Assembly: GCA_012934845.2 (NCBI GenBank) | Contig: WNNJ02002047.1 | Coordinates: 62,001 to 126,000, forward strand | DNA from: Pomphorhynchus laevis | Lineage: Eukaryota; Acanthocephala; Palaeacanthocephala; Echinorhynchida; Pomphorhynchidae | Reading direction: 5' to 3' | Length of the DNA: 64,000 nt | Shown here: piece after piece, positions 52,438-62,872 of the stretch | How positions within the stretch are numbered: position 1 is the stretch's first letter | Layout of the letters: each line of letters begins with the position of its first letter | Notes under the pieces: model-generated | The model's input: only the letters and a program-made list of their open reading frames with translations | Told to the model about the DNA's origin: nothing | The model's database searches: none | Translations under genes and position numbers: made by a program

Positions 52438-53281
52438 GGATTGTAGTGTTTTAGCTTTTGCCGACGATGTAAAGGTATGGAAATTGATTAAAACCAACAA
52501 GGATCGAAATGACTTTCAAAATATCCTAAACATTGTTTATCGATGGTCTTTAAACACTGGAATTTTATTGAATATTAAAAAGTGTGCACATATGAGATTA
52601 GGTCATAGCAATGTGAGTCAAGAATATTTTATTGGCGATGAGTTTGTTGTTTCCACGCAGTCCATTCTTGATATCGGTATAATTGTTCAAAACAACCTGA
52701 AAACACGTGCTAACACTGATAGGATTTGAAACGCAGCAAGAAGAATGACCTATATTGTCAAAAATTGCTTTAGAGATTTATCTCACGTTTGTGTTGTGCG
52801 TTTATATAATGCTCTTATAAGACCGATATTAGAATATGTGTCGCCAGTAGTCTTTCCGTGTACGCGTACAGAACTTGATCAATTAGAGCGCATACTTCGA
52901 CGGTTTACGAAATTATGTCCTCAGGTACGATATCTTCCCTATGAGGCACGAATAAAAAGTTTGAATATGCCGACAGTGCGTGAAAGGTTCCTTCTTTTCG
53001 ACCTTCTAGCTATGTATCGACTAGTTAATAAAGATGAAAATTTTCCAGCAAATAGAGTTGAACTCAATGAACGGGATGGACGTAGAGGGCACTCGAAAGT
53101 ACTAGTAGTACATGAGCACGGAAAATACCCTCGTCATTTCCGACTGTCTCATCGAGCGGTGAATATTTGGAATCGTCTTCCAGTTGATGTCGTTGCGGTG
53201 CATACAATCAATGAATTTAAATCCAATATAAAGAACTGGATTCGAAATGAGAACGAATGGTGGTTGCTGCAGTACCCATAG
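52438..53281 (+). CDS. K3 ORF2: FADD box, thumb and C-terminal region
   Basis: After the insertion the sequence resumes EDCSVLAFADDVKVWKLI (catalytic box), then VYRWSLNTGILLNIKKCAHM, RLGHSNVSQEYFIGDEFVVS, IIVQNNLKTRANTDRI, a TGA, then MTYIVKNCFRDLSHVCVVRL, LIRPILEYVSPVVFPCTRTE, LRRFTKLCPQVRYLPYEARI and RAVNIWNRLPVDVVAVHTIN. It ends at 53281, matching K1's C-terminus at 15914. The TGA at 52727-52729 is a point change (relatives have I-C-N or similar). Confidence 0.85.
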
Positions 53282-53596
53282 TTCTGATATATATACTGAA
53301 TGATGTTTTTTTGATTTTCTTCTTGTATTTATTTGTTTTTTATGTGAGCGGTCAAAACAGCCTTATGGCTATGACCTGTAGTAATAATATAATATAATAA
53401 TATATAATAGAAACATACAATTACAGTTCCAGATTACAGTTGCAGATTACAGTTCAGATCGCTACTCTCGCGGAAAATCTGTATTAATAAAAAAATTTGA
53501 GATACAATAACATACATAAATACTAGATAAATAACATACAATCTTATATACATACAACGAGGAGAATAACATCACGAATCAAACGACTATATACAA

Positions 53597-54676
53597 ATGG
53601 GTCGGAAAAAAACAAAAGTCTCAAGTTTCCAACCATGTCGCGTCCAACACTGATGTTAGAGATGTTTCCAATGGATCTGAACAACAAGTCCTTTGCTCAA
53701 ACAATGATTGTCACACGTGGGTAAGTATTTGGACTTCAGAATCCCAGGCATCTTGCCTTGCAGACAACGAATTCTACTGTGACTACTGTTCGGCTAAGAT
53801 GATAAATACGATGAAGAGTGAAATAGAGAGTCTCAAGACAAATATATTGAAACTATCTGGCAATGCAGCGATGTCCACACATGCCTCTTCGTCTTGTAAT
53901 AAGTTTCAACCTCGATGCCCAATTCTTCCGCCTTCAAATGCCAATAAGAATGCCAAATCTCCCATCTCTTCTACAGGTATTCCTATACATCCTTCAATTT
54001 TGCCCAATCAATCAACTCAATCTTCTGATGTTACTGTCATTGACCATTTGCAACCCAGTATTTCTTTAGTCGTATCAGATAAATCACCTTACATTTCTAC
54101 CCCTAATTGTAATTCTACGTCATCATCAGATAATCCACGTGGTATTGGGTCCCTTGTAAATTTATCTCAGCTGCCAGTTTCTACGTCACACTGTCCAACT
54201 TTACAGCTGACTTCTATCTCGCCATCTTCGTCACAGAATACCGCTCCTAAGAGTGAGAGAGTTCCTTCTAATTCTAACCCTTCTTCGCGCACACTCTCTG
54301 ATAGGGCTCACTGTGTGCTTATTGCAAACCTCATCGAGTTTTTTTGCCGTTATTCATGACTTACGTATTCAGCATGATGTCAATGCAGTTAAATCAATCC
54401 TCTCATGTTTCGCAAAACTGCTCTGCCACAATTCGAAATGATTTGCGTGTAGTAAATTTATTTCGCCTTGGTAAAAAAGAATCAGATAGTCCACCTCGTT
54501 TACTCAAAGTTGTTCTTGCCTCCACCGTAATGAGTTCACTTATACTACGAAACAGTAATCTTCTAAGAGGTTTGAGTATTCGTCTTTTCAAAGATGTATC
54601 TCCAGAGGACAGAAAACAGTTGTTTACTGCCAAACGTGAGATGGCCGAGCGTCGAATTGACTTGGTTAAATTGTAA
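53597..54676 (+). CDS. K7 ORF1, frame-broken
   Basis: Pieces in order are MGRKKTKVSSFQPCRVQH (53597), QQVLCSNNDCHTWVSIWTSE and FYCDYCSAKMINTMKSEIES (Cys motif, 53690-53830), then a Ser/Pro/Thr-rich middle with many Ser-Ser and Pro (53830-54310). The RRM-like end is HCVLIANLIEF, IRNDLRVVNLFRLGKKESD, PPRLLKVVLAS and IRLFKDVSPEDRKQLFTAKR (54310-54640). There are at least three frame changes. The Ser-rich segment 54179-54317 is the source of the 139-bp copy in K3. Confidence 0.78.
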
Positions 54677-54679
54677 TAT

Positions 54680-55250
54680 TCTGGATTCTGAAGTCGGTAT
54701 TCACGGTTATACGATAGTTCGCTGTGATCGAAAAATCTCTAGAGGTGGCGGTGTAGCTGCTTATATACGCGACAATCTTGTTTATAACGTAATAGAGTCG
54801 TGTTCTGACGATTATGGAAATGAGCTTTTGTGGATTGAAGTGACGGAGGAACGAGGTAAGGTCTATCGTATTTGGATTGTTTATCGTAGTCCTCGATCAA
54901 AAACACCACTCATCATCAAGTCGTTAAAACATCACTGTTCCGGCGATGTGGATACCTTAATCTGCGGAGATCTTAACACTCCAAATATCGATTGGGTCTC
55001 TTATACCGCGATCCAGGGGTGTGATGAAGAATCATCAGCCTTACTTGATGTATTCAATGAGCTCACACTTTGTCAGCTTGTCCATTGTAATACTCGTATC
55101 CGTAATAAAAGTCATTCCCTGCTAGATTTATGCCTATGTACCAATGATTCTGTCGTTGAGTCATTAAGTTGCGGTCCGCCATTAGGCTCTAGCGATCACT
55201 GCACTTTACGTATCATCCTACCTGGTAATATTTCGCGTCTGGTCAATTAA
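54680..55250 (+). CDS. K7 ORF2 fragment: endonuclease C-terminal part
   Basis: The frame carries SEVGIHGYTIVRCDRKISRG, GGVAAYIRDNLVYNVIES, YRIWIVYRSPRSKTP, LICGDLNTPNIDWVSYTAIQ, GCDEESSALLDVFNELTLCQ, HSLLDLCLCTNDSVVE and GSSDHCTLRIIL. It corresponds to K1 endonuclease residues from about 70 onward. The first catalytic block (N-x-RS, ESW) is absent. The frame ends in TAA at 55248-55250. Confidence 0.8.
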
Positions 55251-55267
55251 AAAAAACAATTGGTGTT

Positions 55268-56674
55268 ATGAATGCGGATTACCATACAATTAATGAAATG
55301 CTGAGCCTTGTAAGATGGCCTTGTGCTAGAACAGTCGGTATTCATGTGGCCTGGTCGTTCCTCCACACAACATTGATTAATCTACTTCACGCCTTTTCCC
55401 CTTGCATAACACGTAAACCACCATCCTCCAAACCCAAATGGTTTGACAGTGAGTTGAAGCGAGCTGTCAGAGAACGTGATCATGCATTCCTACTATTTAA
55501 GCGTGGACTCGGATCCTTCAGATTTTATACTACCATTCGCAACAGGGTGACTTCTCTTAAACGTCAGAAGAAACATCAATTCATTGCTGCCATATGTTCC
55601 TTGTCTCATGTCGATCAAAAGAGACTTTTTCAACTACTTGGCAACCGTAAGAGGGTATCTTCGTCAATCAACTGTCTGGTTGATGGTGATCGAAAATCGG
55701 TTTCTCCTCTTTCCATTGCCAATATCCTTGCCAAGAACTTTTGTCTCACTCGCAATCGATTTTCCCTATGTGACTATAACATTACGATATACAATTCTTC
55801 TCTCCAGTACCAGGATTCTAACCTCTACTTTGACCCGCTCGATGTTCTTAATATCTTATCGAAGCTACCGGCTAAAAATAGTTCAGGTCCTGATGGTATT
55901 CCTAGTATATTATTACGCAAAGTTGCATCGAATATATATCTTCCGCTTTTTGATATTTACTATTGGTCCTTGAGAACTGGCATAATCCCAGATATGTGGA
56001 AGAGAACATTAGTCATTCCAGTTTTCAAAAAGGGGGATAAGGTAAATCCTCAAAATTATCGGCCAATAAGTTTGACGTGTATTGCTTGTAAGGTGATGGA
56101 GAAACTGATCCTGAGGTATGTATCTTCTCATTTGGACAAATTCAATATTTTATCTAATAAACAGCATGGGTTTAGAAAACATCACTCTACTTCAACTAAT
56201 CTAACATTAGCACACGAAAGCTGGGCCGGTTTTGTCGAACAGGGGGTGCCGGTTGATGTCGTCTTTATTGATTTGTCCAAAGCTTTTGATCGGGTCGTTC
56301 ATCCAATTTTACTGTGGAAACTTGGAAATTACGGATTCTCAAAGCACGTTTGTCTCTGGATACGTGAATTCTTGAGCAGACGTTCCTTTGCTGTGCGAGT
56401 TGGTGAGTCTCTTTCTGAATGGTTTTATCTCACTCAAGGTGTTCCACAAGGCTGTATCCTTAGTCCCACTTTGTTTAATATCTACATCAACGAAATCGCT
56501 GAAAATGTTACATGCCAGTGCCTATTATACGCCGATGACATCAAACTGTGGTGCCCTTTATTTCGTGATATTTCTAGCTCTCCCCTACTACAATCAGATT
56601 TGGATAAAGTTAGTAGTTGGTGTTCATCACACGGCTTAGTACTCAATGTTAGTAAATGTGGACATATGATTTGA
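55268..56674 (+). CDS. K7 ORF2 fragment: linker and RT
   Basis: A 468-residue open frame: RWPCARTVGIHVAWSFLHTT, PKWFDSELKRAVRERDHAFL, KRQKKHQFIAAICSLSHVDQ; RT with SGPDGIPSILLRKVAS, LVIPVFKKGDKVNPQNYRPI, LSNKQHGFRKHHSTSTNLTL, VVFIDLSKAFDRVVHPILL, GVPQGCILSPTLFNIYINE, the catalytic LLYADDIKLWCPLF, and SSHGLVLNVSKCGHM. RT catalytic boxes are intact. The frame ends at the thumb. This is the best-preserved CR1-like RT on this side of the window apart from K3. Confidence 0.87.
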   Translation: MNADYHTINEMLSLVRWPCARTVGIHVAWSFLHTTLINLLHAFSPCITRKPPSSKPKWFDSELKRAVRERDHAFLLFKRGLGSFRFYTTIRNRVTSLKRQKKHQFIAAICSLSHVDQKRLFQLLGNRKRVSSSINCLVDGDRKSVSPLSIANILAKNFCLTRNRFSLCDYNITIYNSSLQYQDSNLYFDPLDVLNILSKLPAKNSSGPDGIPSILLRKVASNIYLPLFDIYYWSLRTGIIPDMWKRTLVIPVFKKGDKVNPQNYRPISLTCIACKVMEKLILRYVSSHLDKFNILSNKQHGFRKHHSTSTNLTLAHESWAGFVEQGVPVDVVFIDLSKAFDRVVHPILLWKLGNYGFSKHVCLWIREFLSRRSFAVRVGESLSEWFYLTQGVPQGCILSPTLFNIYINEIAENVTCQCLLYADDIKLWCPLFRDISSSPLLQSDLDKVSSWCSSHGLVLNVSKCGHMI

Positions 56675-57115
56675 GAAGAGCCACGCTTTTGGTTCCGGCA
56701 ACTCGCTCCATTCCTTATCCAGTTAGACTAGAGAATTGGGTATAAGATCTATTGAATGCGATCTGTTGATTGCAGATCTTACACTAGTGTGGATGTCGCT
56801 GCGCGTGCCTAACCATCCGTGTAAGCAGCTGTTCTGTCTTCGTGAATCCTCAATGTTACGTGGACACGAGCTATGTTTGAAGCATCGCTCAAAGCATCGA
56901 ACAAATTGCACGACAGTGATGGATCGCGTCTGTAAACGGTGGAATAGATTATCACCTGGTGTAATCAACAGCTCTTCTGCCGTGCAATTCAAAGAACGTC
57001 GAAAGCTTGACCTCGTGAACTCTTGATGTTTTTTACGTTTTTCTTCTGTTTTTTTTATTCGATGTGATGCTTCCTTACGAGCTTCAGCTCCCTTGGAAAT
57101 CGACATATAATAATA

Positions 57116-57956
57116 ATTAATAATTACATACCATTTTTCAAATTATATGATTCTGAATTTTTCATTACTTACGATCACTTTTTGCCTTGCAAATCTTTTG
57201 TTTTTAAGCGATTTCATCTATACTCTTGGTTTAACGTAGAATATCCACTTTCAAAACGAAACTTTCGCGGCTTTTGAGTTTATTTATGATATCTCAAACG
57301 TGGACAGTCCTCTACTCTCTTAATTTGTATATCTGATATCTTAATACTAGACGTTATCACTACTTCGTTTTTCTTAACAAGTGTAATCGTTTCCGGCCTA
57401 ATAGGCATACCTTATCCATTAATATTCAAACTTCATTTAAAACTCTTAATTATGTTCTTGCACGTTCTTTCTTATCAAATTTTAATACCCTTGACCAACT
57501 TTTATTTTTTCCTAATGATTGTATTACTCTACTATACTCCATTCCAGTGGATCTGTTATTTCCTGCACCACCCCATAAACTCTCTCCAGAACTTTTAATT
57601 TTATCCCAGTCCCCTCAGAAGAGATATCTCTATCACTACTATATTTTTCCAACTCTACCTAGCAAATAAATCCACTACTTACTCACTACATACTCCTTAC
57701 TCGTGACCTAACGATATTTAGTGTTATTAACGCTATTTAGTGTTGTCTGATACTGTCGATCATTTAAAAATCGATCACGATTTTTCTACTTCTACAGTCA
57801 CTTGGCTTGCATTATATCTGTCAAACCACACTTTGTTCACATAAACGCTTACATTAATCGGCTAAAATGTGAGTAGAAGATTCACAAGATAACTACAGAC
57901 CATTAAGCGGAAGATCCATTACTTCAAATACAATAAAAGATTCAAGCATCGATAAT
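57116..57956. other. AT-rich stretch, no gene
   Basis: No protein similarity is recognised. An ACGATATTTAGTGTT/ACGCTATTTAGTGTT near-repeat is at about 57709-57745. Confidence 0.4.
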
Positions 57957-58560
57957 ATGGAAATAGTATTACCATCAAGGATTAGTAACTTTTCTCGAAG
58001 AATGCCAGAATATTTCGAGGATTACATACCGAACGTTCATTACAACAATCAGCAGACAATTTTCATGCATCACTGCAACATTGAATGGCAATTCGCACCC
58101 AGTCGCTTTCTTTGCGAGAAGGCTTGCGAACAACGTTACCGATCAGTCGATAAGGAAGTGCTAGCCATTGTTGAAGCCCTCGGAAAGTGGCGGCATCTCT
58201 TGATTGTGCAACATTTCAAGATTATACAGATCAACAATCTGTGAGCTTTATATTCAAGAGCAACGTAAATAAAATCAGGTACGATAAGATCCAACGCTGG
58301 AAAGTTGAGTTAGCTGACTATGATTTCGATATATACTTCCGCCCTGGTTATTTGAACATTCCGGCTGACGCTTTTTCCAGATATTGCGCGTCGCTGAGAG
58401 TAAACGGCTTGAAGGAGACACTCGAACAGTTTGTCGCTGCCTCAGCGATGTGTTTTCGATATTCGGGTGTCCAAACCATATCCATTTTGACAGAGGAAGC
58501 TCAATCTCTCGATAAAAGATCCTGCCTAAAAAGCCCGATCTCAGATCCTTGTTCCTGATC
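57957..58560 (+). mobile_element. Ty3/Gypsy remnant (RNase H region), fossil
   Basis: An RNase H segment of a Ty3/Gypsy pol is recognisable: EQRYRSVDKEVLAIVEALGK, YTDQQSVSFIFKSNVNKIRY and IQRWKVELADYDFDIYFRPG with NIPADAFSR. It is a broken fragment with no terminal repeats in view, probably old. It is related in type to, but clearly different in sequence from, the element at 43459-47335. Confidence 0.75.
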
Positions 58561-58654
58561 AAGCATCTTCCACATCGGAATGCAATGATGCTTATACCAA
58601 TTTGAAGTTGGATGTGATTCCAAAGATTGTGATGTATGAACACTTGTTCGTGTT

Positions 58655-60003
58655 AAAATAGCCGACTACTCGGTGTATAAACGTAAACAGTTTACATTCG
58701 GTTTTTGTGACTACTACAGTTACCCTGCTCCTATACTCCTGTATCACACACGACCACTCAGACCAATGCTGTTTTAGATGTTTCCCTCGCATCAACACCT
58801 GACTTCGCATCTTATAATCCCATTATTGAACCTACTCTCTCACACACTCCTCGTTCAACTACGAACCAAACTTCCATTAATCTTCCTCATTCTAACAATG
58901 CTAACGGTAAAGCTTTTCATCTCGTACCTCCTCTTTCCTATTCCTCCCCCAATCTAAATAAATCTCAAACTTCTTTATTCTCTTCACGTACTCCTTACTC
59001 GACCTCCCCCGTATCACTTCGCAATAATTTACATCATTCCGTAAAAATTATATCCAGTAACATCTCCGATCAACCGATTTAACACTCCACTCATGTTGCA
59101 CATGCTCCAACCTATCTTAATTCTCCTTTCTCTACCTCCCACGTATCACTTTCCAATAATCTACATCCTTCCATCAAAATCATTTCCAGTAACATTTCCG
59201 ATCAACTGATTCAACACTCCACTCCTGTCACACATGCCCCAACCTATCTTAATTCTCCTTACTCTACCTCCCACGTAACACTTCCAAATAATTTACATCC
59301 TTCCTTCAAAATCATCTCCAGTCACATCTCTGATCAACCGATTCAACACCCCGCTCCTGTCACACTTGCTCCAACCAATATTAATTCTCTATCAAGCACC
59401 CCTGTCATTTCCACTTCTATCTGCTCATCTGCCTCGACTCCTACCAGCTCTGTTCGTCCACCCCTTCCACGAAATCGTTTCCCTTCGCGCGATCGCTATA
59501 TTATTATATCAAACTTAAATCTTTCCGAATCTGCTTCTCCACAATCTCGCCTCGATGATGATGAATCTGCTTCTCCACAATCTCGCCTCGATGATGATGA
59601 ATCTGCTTTGAGGTCTATCCTAGCAACCATTCTTCCTTATGATAACCCATCCCTCTTCAATAATATCGCTCCTGTATCCTTTATTCGTTTAAACAAATCC
59701 ACTAAATCCAATCATCTCAGTCCTCCACTCTTAAAAATCGTTTTCCGACATAGTTCACATGCCTCTTCGGTACTCTCCCAACGTTTTAAACTTCTTACCA
59801 CTTCATCTACTTGTCGTATCTTTCCTGACCGCTCCCCTTCTGATATTGCCCAGCTCAATTTAGCTCGCATTGAGAAACATCGACGTGAAACAAACGGCGA
59901 GTCATCCTTATCTATACGTCAAATCAACGGAAATTTTCACGTTGTACACACAAGGCCAAAAATTCGATGGCGTCCCATCTCTCCCCCTTGTCTTCTTCGC
60001 TAG
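58655..60003 (+). CDS. L2-like H ORF1 with internal 44-residue repeats
   Basis: The frame ending at TAG 60003 can be followed back to about 58660: KQFTFGFCDYYSYPAP, a remnant of the ORF1 Cys motif with its first Cys of the C-X2-C pair lost. A Ser/Pro/Asn-rich stretch follows, then three 44-residue repeats of the type SPYSTSHVTLPNNLHPS, then KIISSHISDQPIQH (58991-59386). A 12-residue repeat ESASPQSRLDDD occurs twice (59525-59596). The RRM-like part is RYIIISNLNLSESASP, ALRSILATILPYDNPSLFNN, PPLLKIVFRHSSHASS and STCRIFPDRSPSDIAQLNLA. Stops near 58770 and 59082 break the frame, the latter being CAA to TAA relative to the sister repeats. Confidence 0.72.
58991..59386 (+). repeat. 132-bp tandem repeat in L2-like H ORF1
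   Basis: The unit start CTCCTT(A/T)CTC is at 58991, 59123 and 59255, exactly 132 bp apart. Each unit continues CCTCCCACGTA-type, then ATCCAGTAACAT-type, then GATCAACCGATTC-type sequence. 132 bp is 44 codons, so the repeat keeps frame. The third unit is the most diverged at its end. Confidence 0.88.
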
Positions 60004-61103
60004 TCGATCTCGCTCCTAAGCATACTTTTCGTCTTAGTCTATTCAACACTCGCTCCATTCTTCATAAAGCTGATATGCTTCTCGATATCTTCGATCAATT
60101 ATCTATCGATATTCTCTGCATTACCGAATCCTGGCACTCTGACTCCGACGATCTTGCTATTCGTCGTCTATGTCGCTCTGGTTGTTCTCTAGTTGAATCA
60201 GCTCGTCAAATTGCATATCATACATCTACTGCTTCTAACCATAACGGTATTGTTGCCATTGCTCGTCACCCAATGTCTTTACGTAAAATCAACGTTAACA
60301 TTTGTTACACTTTGTTAGAATTACTAATTTGCAGATTATCAATTCCTTTCCCTCTGGAACTTGTGATTGTATACCGTCCAGGTTCAGTTGCCCCATCACT
60401 TATCTTCTTTAACGACCTTACAGATATAATTTCTCACTATTCATTGTCCTATACTCCTTCTTTTGTTCTCGGTGACTTTAACATTCGTCTTGATCGCCCG
60501 TCTGACTCTGACTCTATCACTTTAACTAATCTTTTTTCTGATTTTAACTATAAATTACTTTCAACAAGCCCAACTCATATTCTCGGCGGTGCTCTCGACA
60601 TCATTGCTGTCCCTATCTGCTTCAATGACTATACTTCCTTGTCAATTACTGATCCCGGTTTGTCCGATCATTTCCTTGTCACTCTTACTCTTACTCGTCC
60701 CCATCCTCCTTCTCCGCCTCCACCAATATCCACACCAAGTCGACCCTGGAAACTTCTCGATATCCCTATTCTCTGCACAGCCTTACTCAATTCTTCACTC
60801 TTTTCACTTCCTCTTAACTATCTCTCTCCCGATGATCTCTGCATTCTGTTTGATTCTGAACTTACGTCGATCCTCAATAACCTTCTGCCTAATCGACTTC
60901 GACGTTCCCAGCGCTTGCGCCATGCTCCCTGGTTCGATTCTGACTGTAGTCTTTCTAAGCGTCGACTCCGTCACTCTTTTCGTATGTATAAACGCTTTCT
61001 TAAACGTTCTCCCAACTCACTCCCTCCAAATCTTCGTGATTCCTACTTTTCTCTACGCCCTTCACATCTCATTCTTATACGTACTAAACGTAATCACTTT
61101 TAG
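59967..61103 (+). CDS. L2-like H ORF2 part: EEP endonuclease and linker start
   Basis: ATG 59967 lies inside the end of ORF1 (GAT GGC GTC region), and the 378-residue frame is the best L2-like endonuclease in the window: FRLSLFNTRSILHKADMLLD, ILCITESWHSDSDD with the catalytic Glu, NGIVAIARHPMSL, ELVIVYRPGS, SFVLGDFNIRLDRPSDSDS, THILGGALDIIAVP, DPGLSDHFLVTLTL (catalytic His), then the linker HAPWFDSDCSLSKRRLRHSF. It ends at TAG 61101-61103 in the linker (NHF*; relatives read CNSFWQHK). The RT continues downstream in other frames. Confidence 0.83.
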   Translation: MASHLSPLSSSLVDLAPKHTFRLSLFNTRSILHKADMLLDIFDQLSIDILCITESWHSDSDDLAIRRLCRSGCSLVESARQIAYHTSTASNHNGIVAIARHPMSLRKINVNICYTLLELLICRLSIPFPLELVIVYRPGSVAPSLIFFNDLTDIISHYSLSYTPSFVLGDFNIRLDRPSDSDSITLTNLFSDFNYKLLSTSPTHILGGALDIIAVPICFNDYTSLSITDPGLSDHFLVTLTLTRPHPPSPPPPISTPSRPWKLLDIPILCTALLNSSLFSLPLNYLSPDDLCILFDSELTSILNNLLPNRLRRSQRLRHAPWFDSDCSLSKRRLRHSFRMYKRFLKRSPNSLPPNLRDSYFSLRPSHLILIRTKRNHF

Positions 61104-61265
61104 CGAAATCAACTCGAGTCATCTTCCAACTCTAAATCTCACTGGAAAATCTTAAACTCAATTTTTTCACGATCATCTACCCCTTGTAATATAAATCCTG
61201 ATGAATTTTCTTCTTATCTACAAACTAAGCTATCTAATTTACTTTCCCTACTACCCATAGCCCCC

Positions 61266-62211
61266 TTGTACCCACTCTTCTCTTTAAATACTTCCCTCCC
61301 AGAACTATTCCACCTTGTTCCCGTTTCGTCTGATGAAGTTACTTCGGTTCCGATGTCATTACCTAATAAAACCTCTCCTTATGATCCAATTCCCACTCAC
61401 TTGCTTAAAAATATCTGCTCCTCTATCTTACCCTTCCTAACCACATTGTTCAACTCGTCCATCCGTAGCCGTACAGTTCCTTCAATCTGAAAATGTGCCA
61501 CTGTTCGTCCTCTCATCAAAAAGCAATCTCTCGACTCCTCACTACCATCTTCGTACCGTCCTATTTCACTTCTCCCAACCCTCTCCAAACTCCTTGAGCG
61601 CTTCGTTCTTAAGCAAGTTAATACATATCTCTTTTTCCCTAACTTATTTCCTCCCTTCCTAGCCGCTTTTCGCTCTAATTACTCTACCGAAATTGGCATG
61701 TCTTAAAGTTTATAACGACTTACTCATATCGCGCGATCATAAATTATGTAGTGTCATAGTTTCTCTTGATCTATCGTCTGCTTTTGACATCGTCGATCAC
61801 TCGATTCTTCTCCATCGCCTTCGTCATGATTATGGCTTCTCTTTACCCACTGTATCATGGTTTTCTTTATATCTATCAAACCGTACATTTCTCGTCTATT
61901 TTAACTCTTCTTTCTCCCATCCTTCGTCCATCCGGTCCGGTGTTCCACAATGCTCAGTATTAGGCCCTATGCTTTTCTCTCTTCTTCTCGGTGATTTGTC
62001 TTCGATTTCTCATACATTTAACTTCCATGTTATGCAATATGCTGATGACATTCTCATCTATGATCATGCACCTGTTTATCGTATTCACGATCTTAGTGTT
62101 TCTGCTTCCGACTGTCTTGTCTCAATTTCCAATCATCTTTCTATCATTCGCCTTTCTCTGGATCCTGATAAATCTAAATTATGTGGATCCTACCTCGACA
62201 CCTCGGCTTAG
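61266..62211 (+). CDS. L2-like H ORF2 part: RT fragments
   Basis: Two main open pieces. 61266-61490 carries LPELFHLVPVSSDEVTSVPM and PYDPIPTHLLKNICSSILPF; 61693-62211 carries CLKVYNDLLISRDHKLCSVI, VSLDLSSAFDIVDHSILLHR, RSGVPQCSVLGPMLFSLLLG and QYADDILIYDHAPVYRIHDL. The fingers (SYRPISLLPTLSKLLER) lie between them in another frame. The PQGS box reads PQCS, a loss of a conserved Gly. The enzyme is dead, but the YADD box remains. Confidence 0.75.
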
Positions 62212-62292
62212 AACCTCCCTCCGTATCATTAATTCTACGATTCTTCATATCGTTGATAATCTCGTTTTCCTCGACTTCCATTTCGACGCTGA

Positions 62293-62870
62293 TTCAACTA
62301 GAAAACAACCAGAGCGACATAGAGGACGAATAGCAAGGAAGTCTGAATTAGAGGGCCAGGATTCAGTAATGCAGAGAATATCGATAGATAATTGTTCAAA
62401 GATATCAAGGAGCAGATCATCTTTATGAAGAATGGAGCGAATGTCGAAAATACTAAGACTAAAAGTATGTTAATGAGCGATATCGACTATCAAAGAAAAC
62501 TATGGAAGCGACTGAACGCCAGTGGATTGATGGCGTCCTGCTTACGACGAAAATGTCAGTTGATTTGACGGATTGAGAGGAATGACTTACCATTTGTTTC
62601 ACTAAATTGTTTCTCAATTCTAGCTTAATTGAACTGGGCAATATCAGAAGGAGAGCGTTCACAAAATATACGACAAGTAGATGAAGAGGTAAGAAGTTAA
62701 AAACTTTGGTTGAGTTTTGAGGAGGCACGTGAACTATGTCGGAAAACGATTTTTAGGAGTGGATGGCTGATGTGATTGGATTTAGTAGATTTGTTTAAAC
62801 GGATGAAAGATACAGGAGCGATATTATTGAAGATGGAAGGATTATCATATGGAAGAATGGTTTAAAAGAG
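62293..62870 (-). mobile_element. L2-like LINE fragment Y (ORF1/ORF2 junction), inverted relative to H
   Basis: The minus strand matches H at about 59630-60200: ILPYDNPSIFNNIAPVSFIR (62865-62790), then RIFCERSPSDIAQ-like, LSIRQIN-like, FDIRSILHKDDLLLDIFEQL, SIDILCITESWPSNS and AIRPLCRSGCFLVES (62350-62293). It is cut at both ends. The junction with H is at about 62293, with a few bases of shared sequence (GCT). Confidence 0.8.
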
Positions 62871-62872
62871 TA

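Larger units (their letters stand above)
48768..53410 (+). mobile_element. CR1-like LINE K3, near full length, with a patchwork insertion
   Basis: K3 has a 5' leader with AATGAAATAACATACAATAC (48768), a UTR of degenerate GATTACAAC repeats (48857-48960), ORF1 from ATG 49044, ORF2 from about 50118, and a 3' UTR with stem AGCC (53359-53362)/GGCT (53367-53370). An ataat-type tail ends near 53410. ORF1 has a frame change near 49200, and ORF2 carries a foreign insertion at 52227-52434 and a stop at 52727-52729. K2 is a near-identical sister copy about 25 kb upstream in the same orientation. K7 begins less than 100 bp downstream. Confidence 0.88.
53496..57115 (+). mobile_element. CR1-like LINE K7, internally deleted
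   Basis: The 5' motif TTTGAGATACAATAACATAC (53496) matches K1. ORF1 spans about 53597-54676 in several frames, then runs straight into the middle of the ORF2 endonuclease at about 54685 (EVGIHGYTIVRCDRKISRGG), so the last part of ORF1 and the endonuclease N-terminus are missing. The RT and linker are in a long frame at 55268-56674. The C-terminal part is shortened and frame-shifted (KQLFCLRESSMLRGHELC, RVCKRWNRLSPGVINSS at 56830-56970). The 3' UTR has GAGC-TTCA-GCTC (57079-57090), followed by a TAATAATAATTAATAATTA-type tail. It belongs to the same subfamily as K4. Confidence 0.87.
58655..62292 (+). mobile_element. L2-like LINE copy H, divergent subfamily, 3' truncated
   Basis: H has the same architecture as L2-like B and D but clearly diverged sequence. 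ORF1 is at about 58655-60003, followed by ORF2 from ATG 59967, overlapping ORF1 by 37 nt. The endonuclease frame (59967-61103) is nearly whole. The RT is in shifted frames: LLPTLSKLLERFVLKQVNTY (about 61575-61630), VIVSLDLSSAFDIVDHSILL (61755), GVPQCSVLGPMLFSLLLGD (61935) and QYADDILIYDHAP (62034). Homology stops at about 62292 (FLDFHFDA), where an inverted L2-like fragment begins. The 3' stem-loop and tail are absent. Confidence 0.86.
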
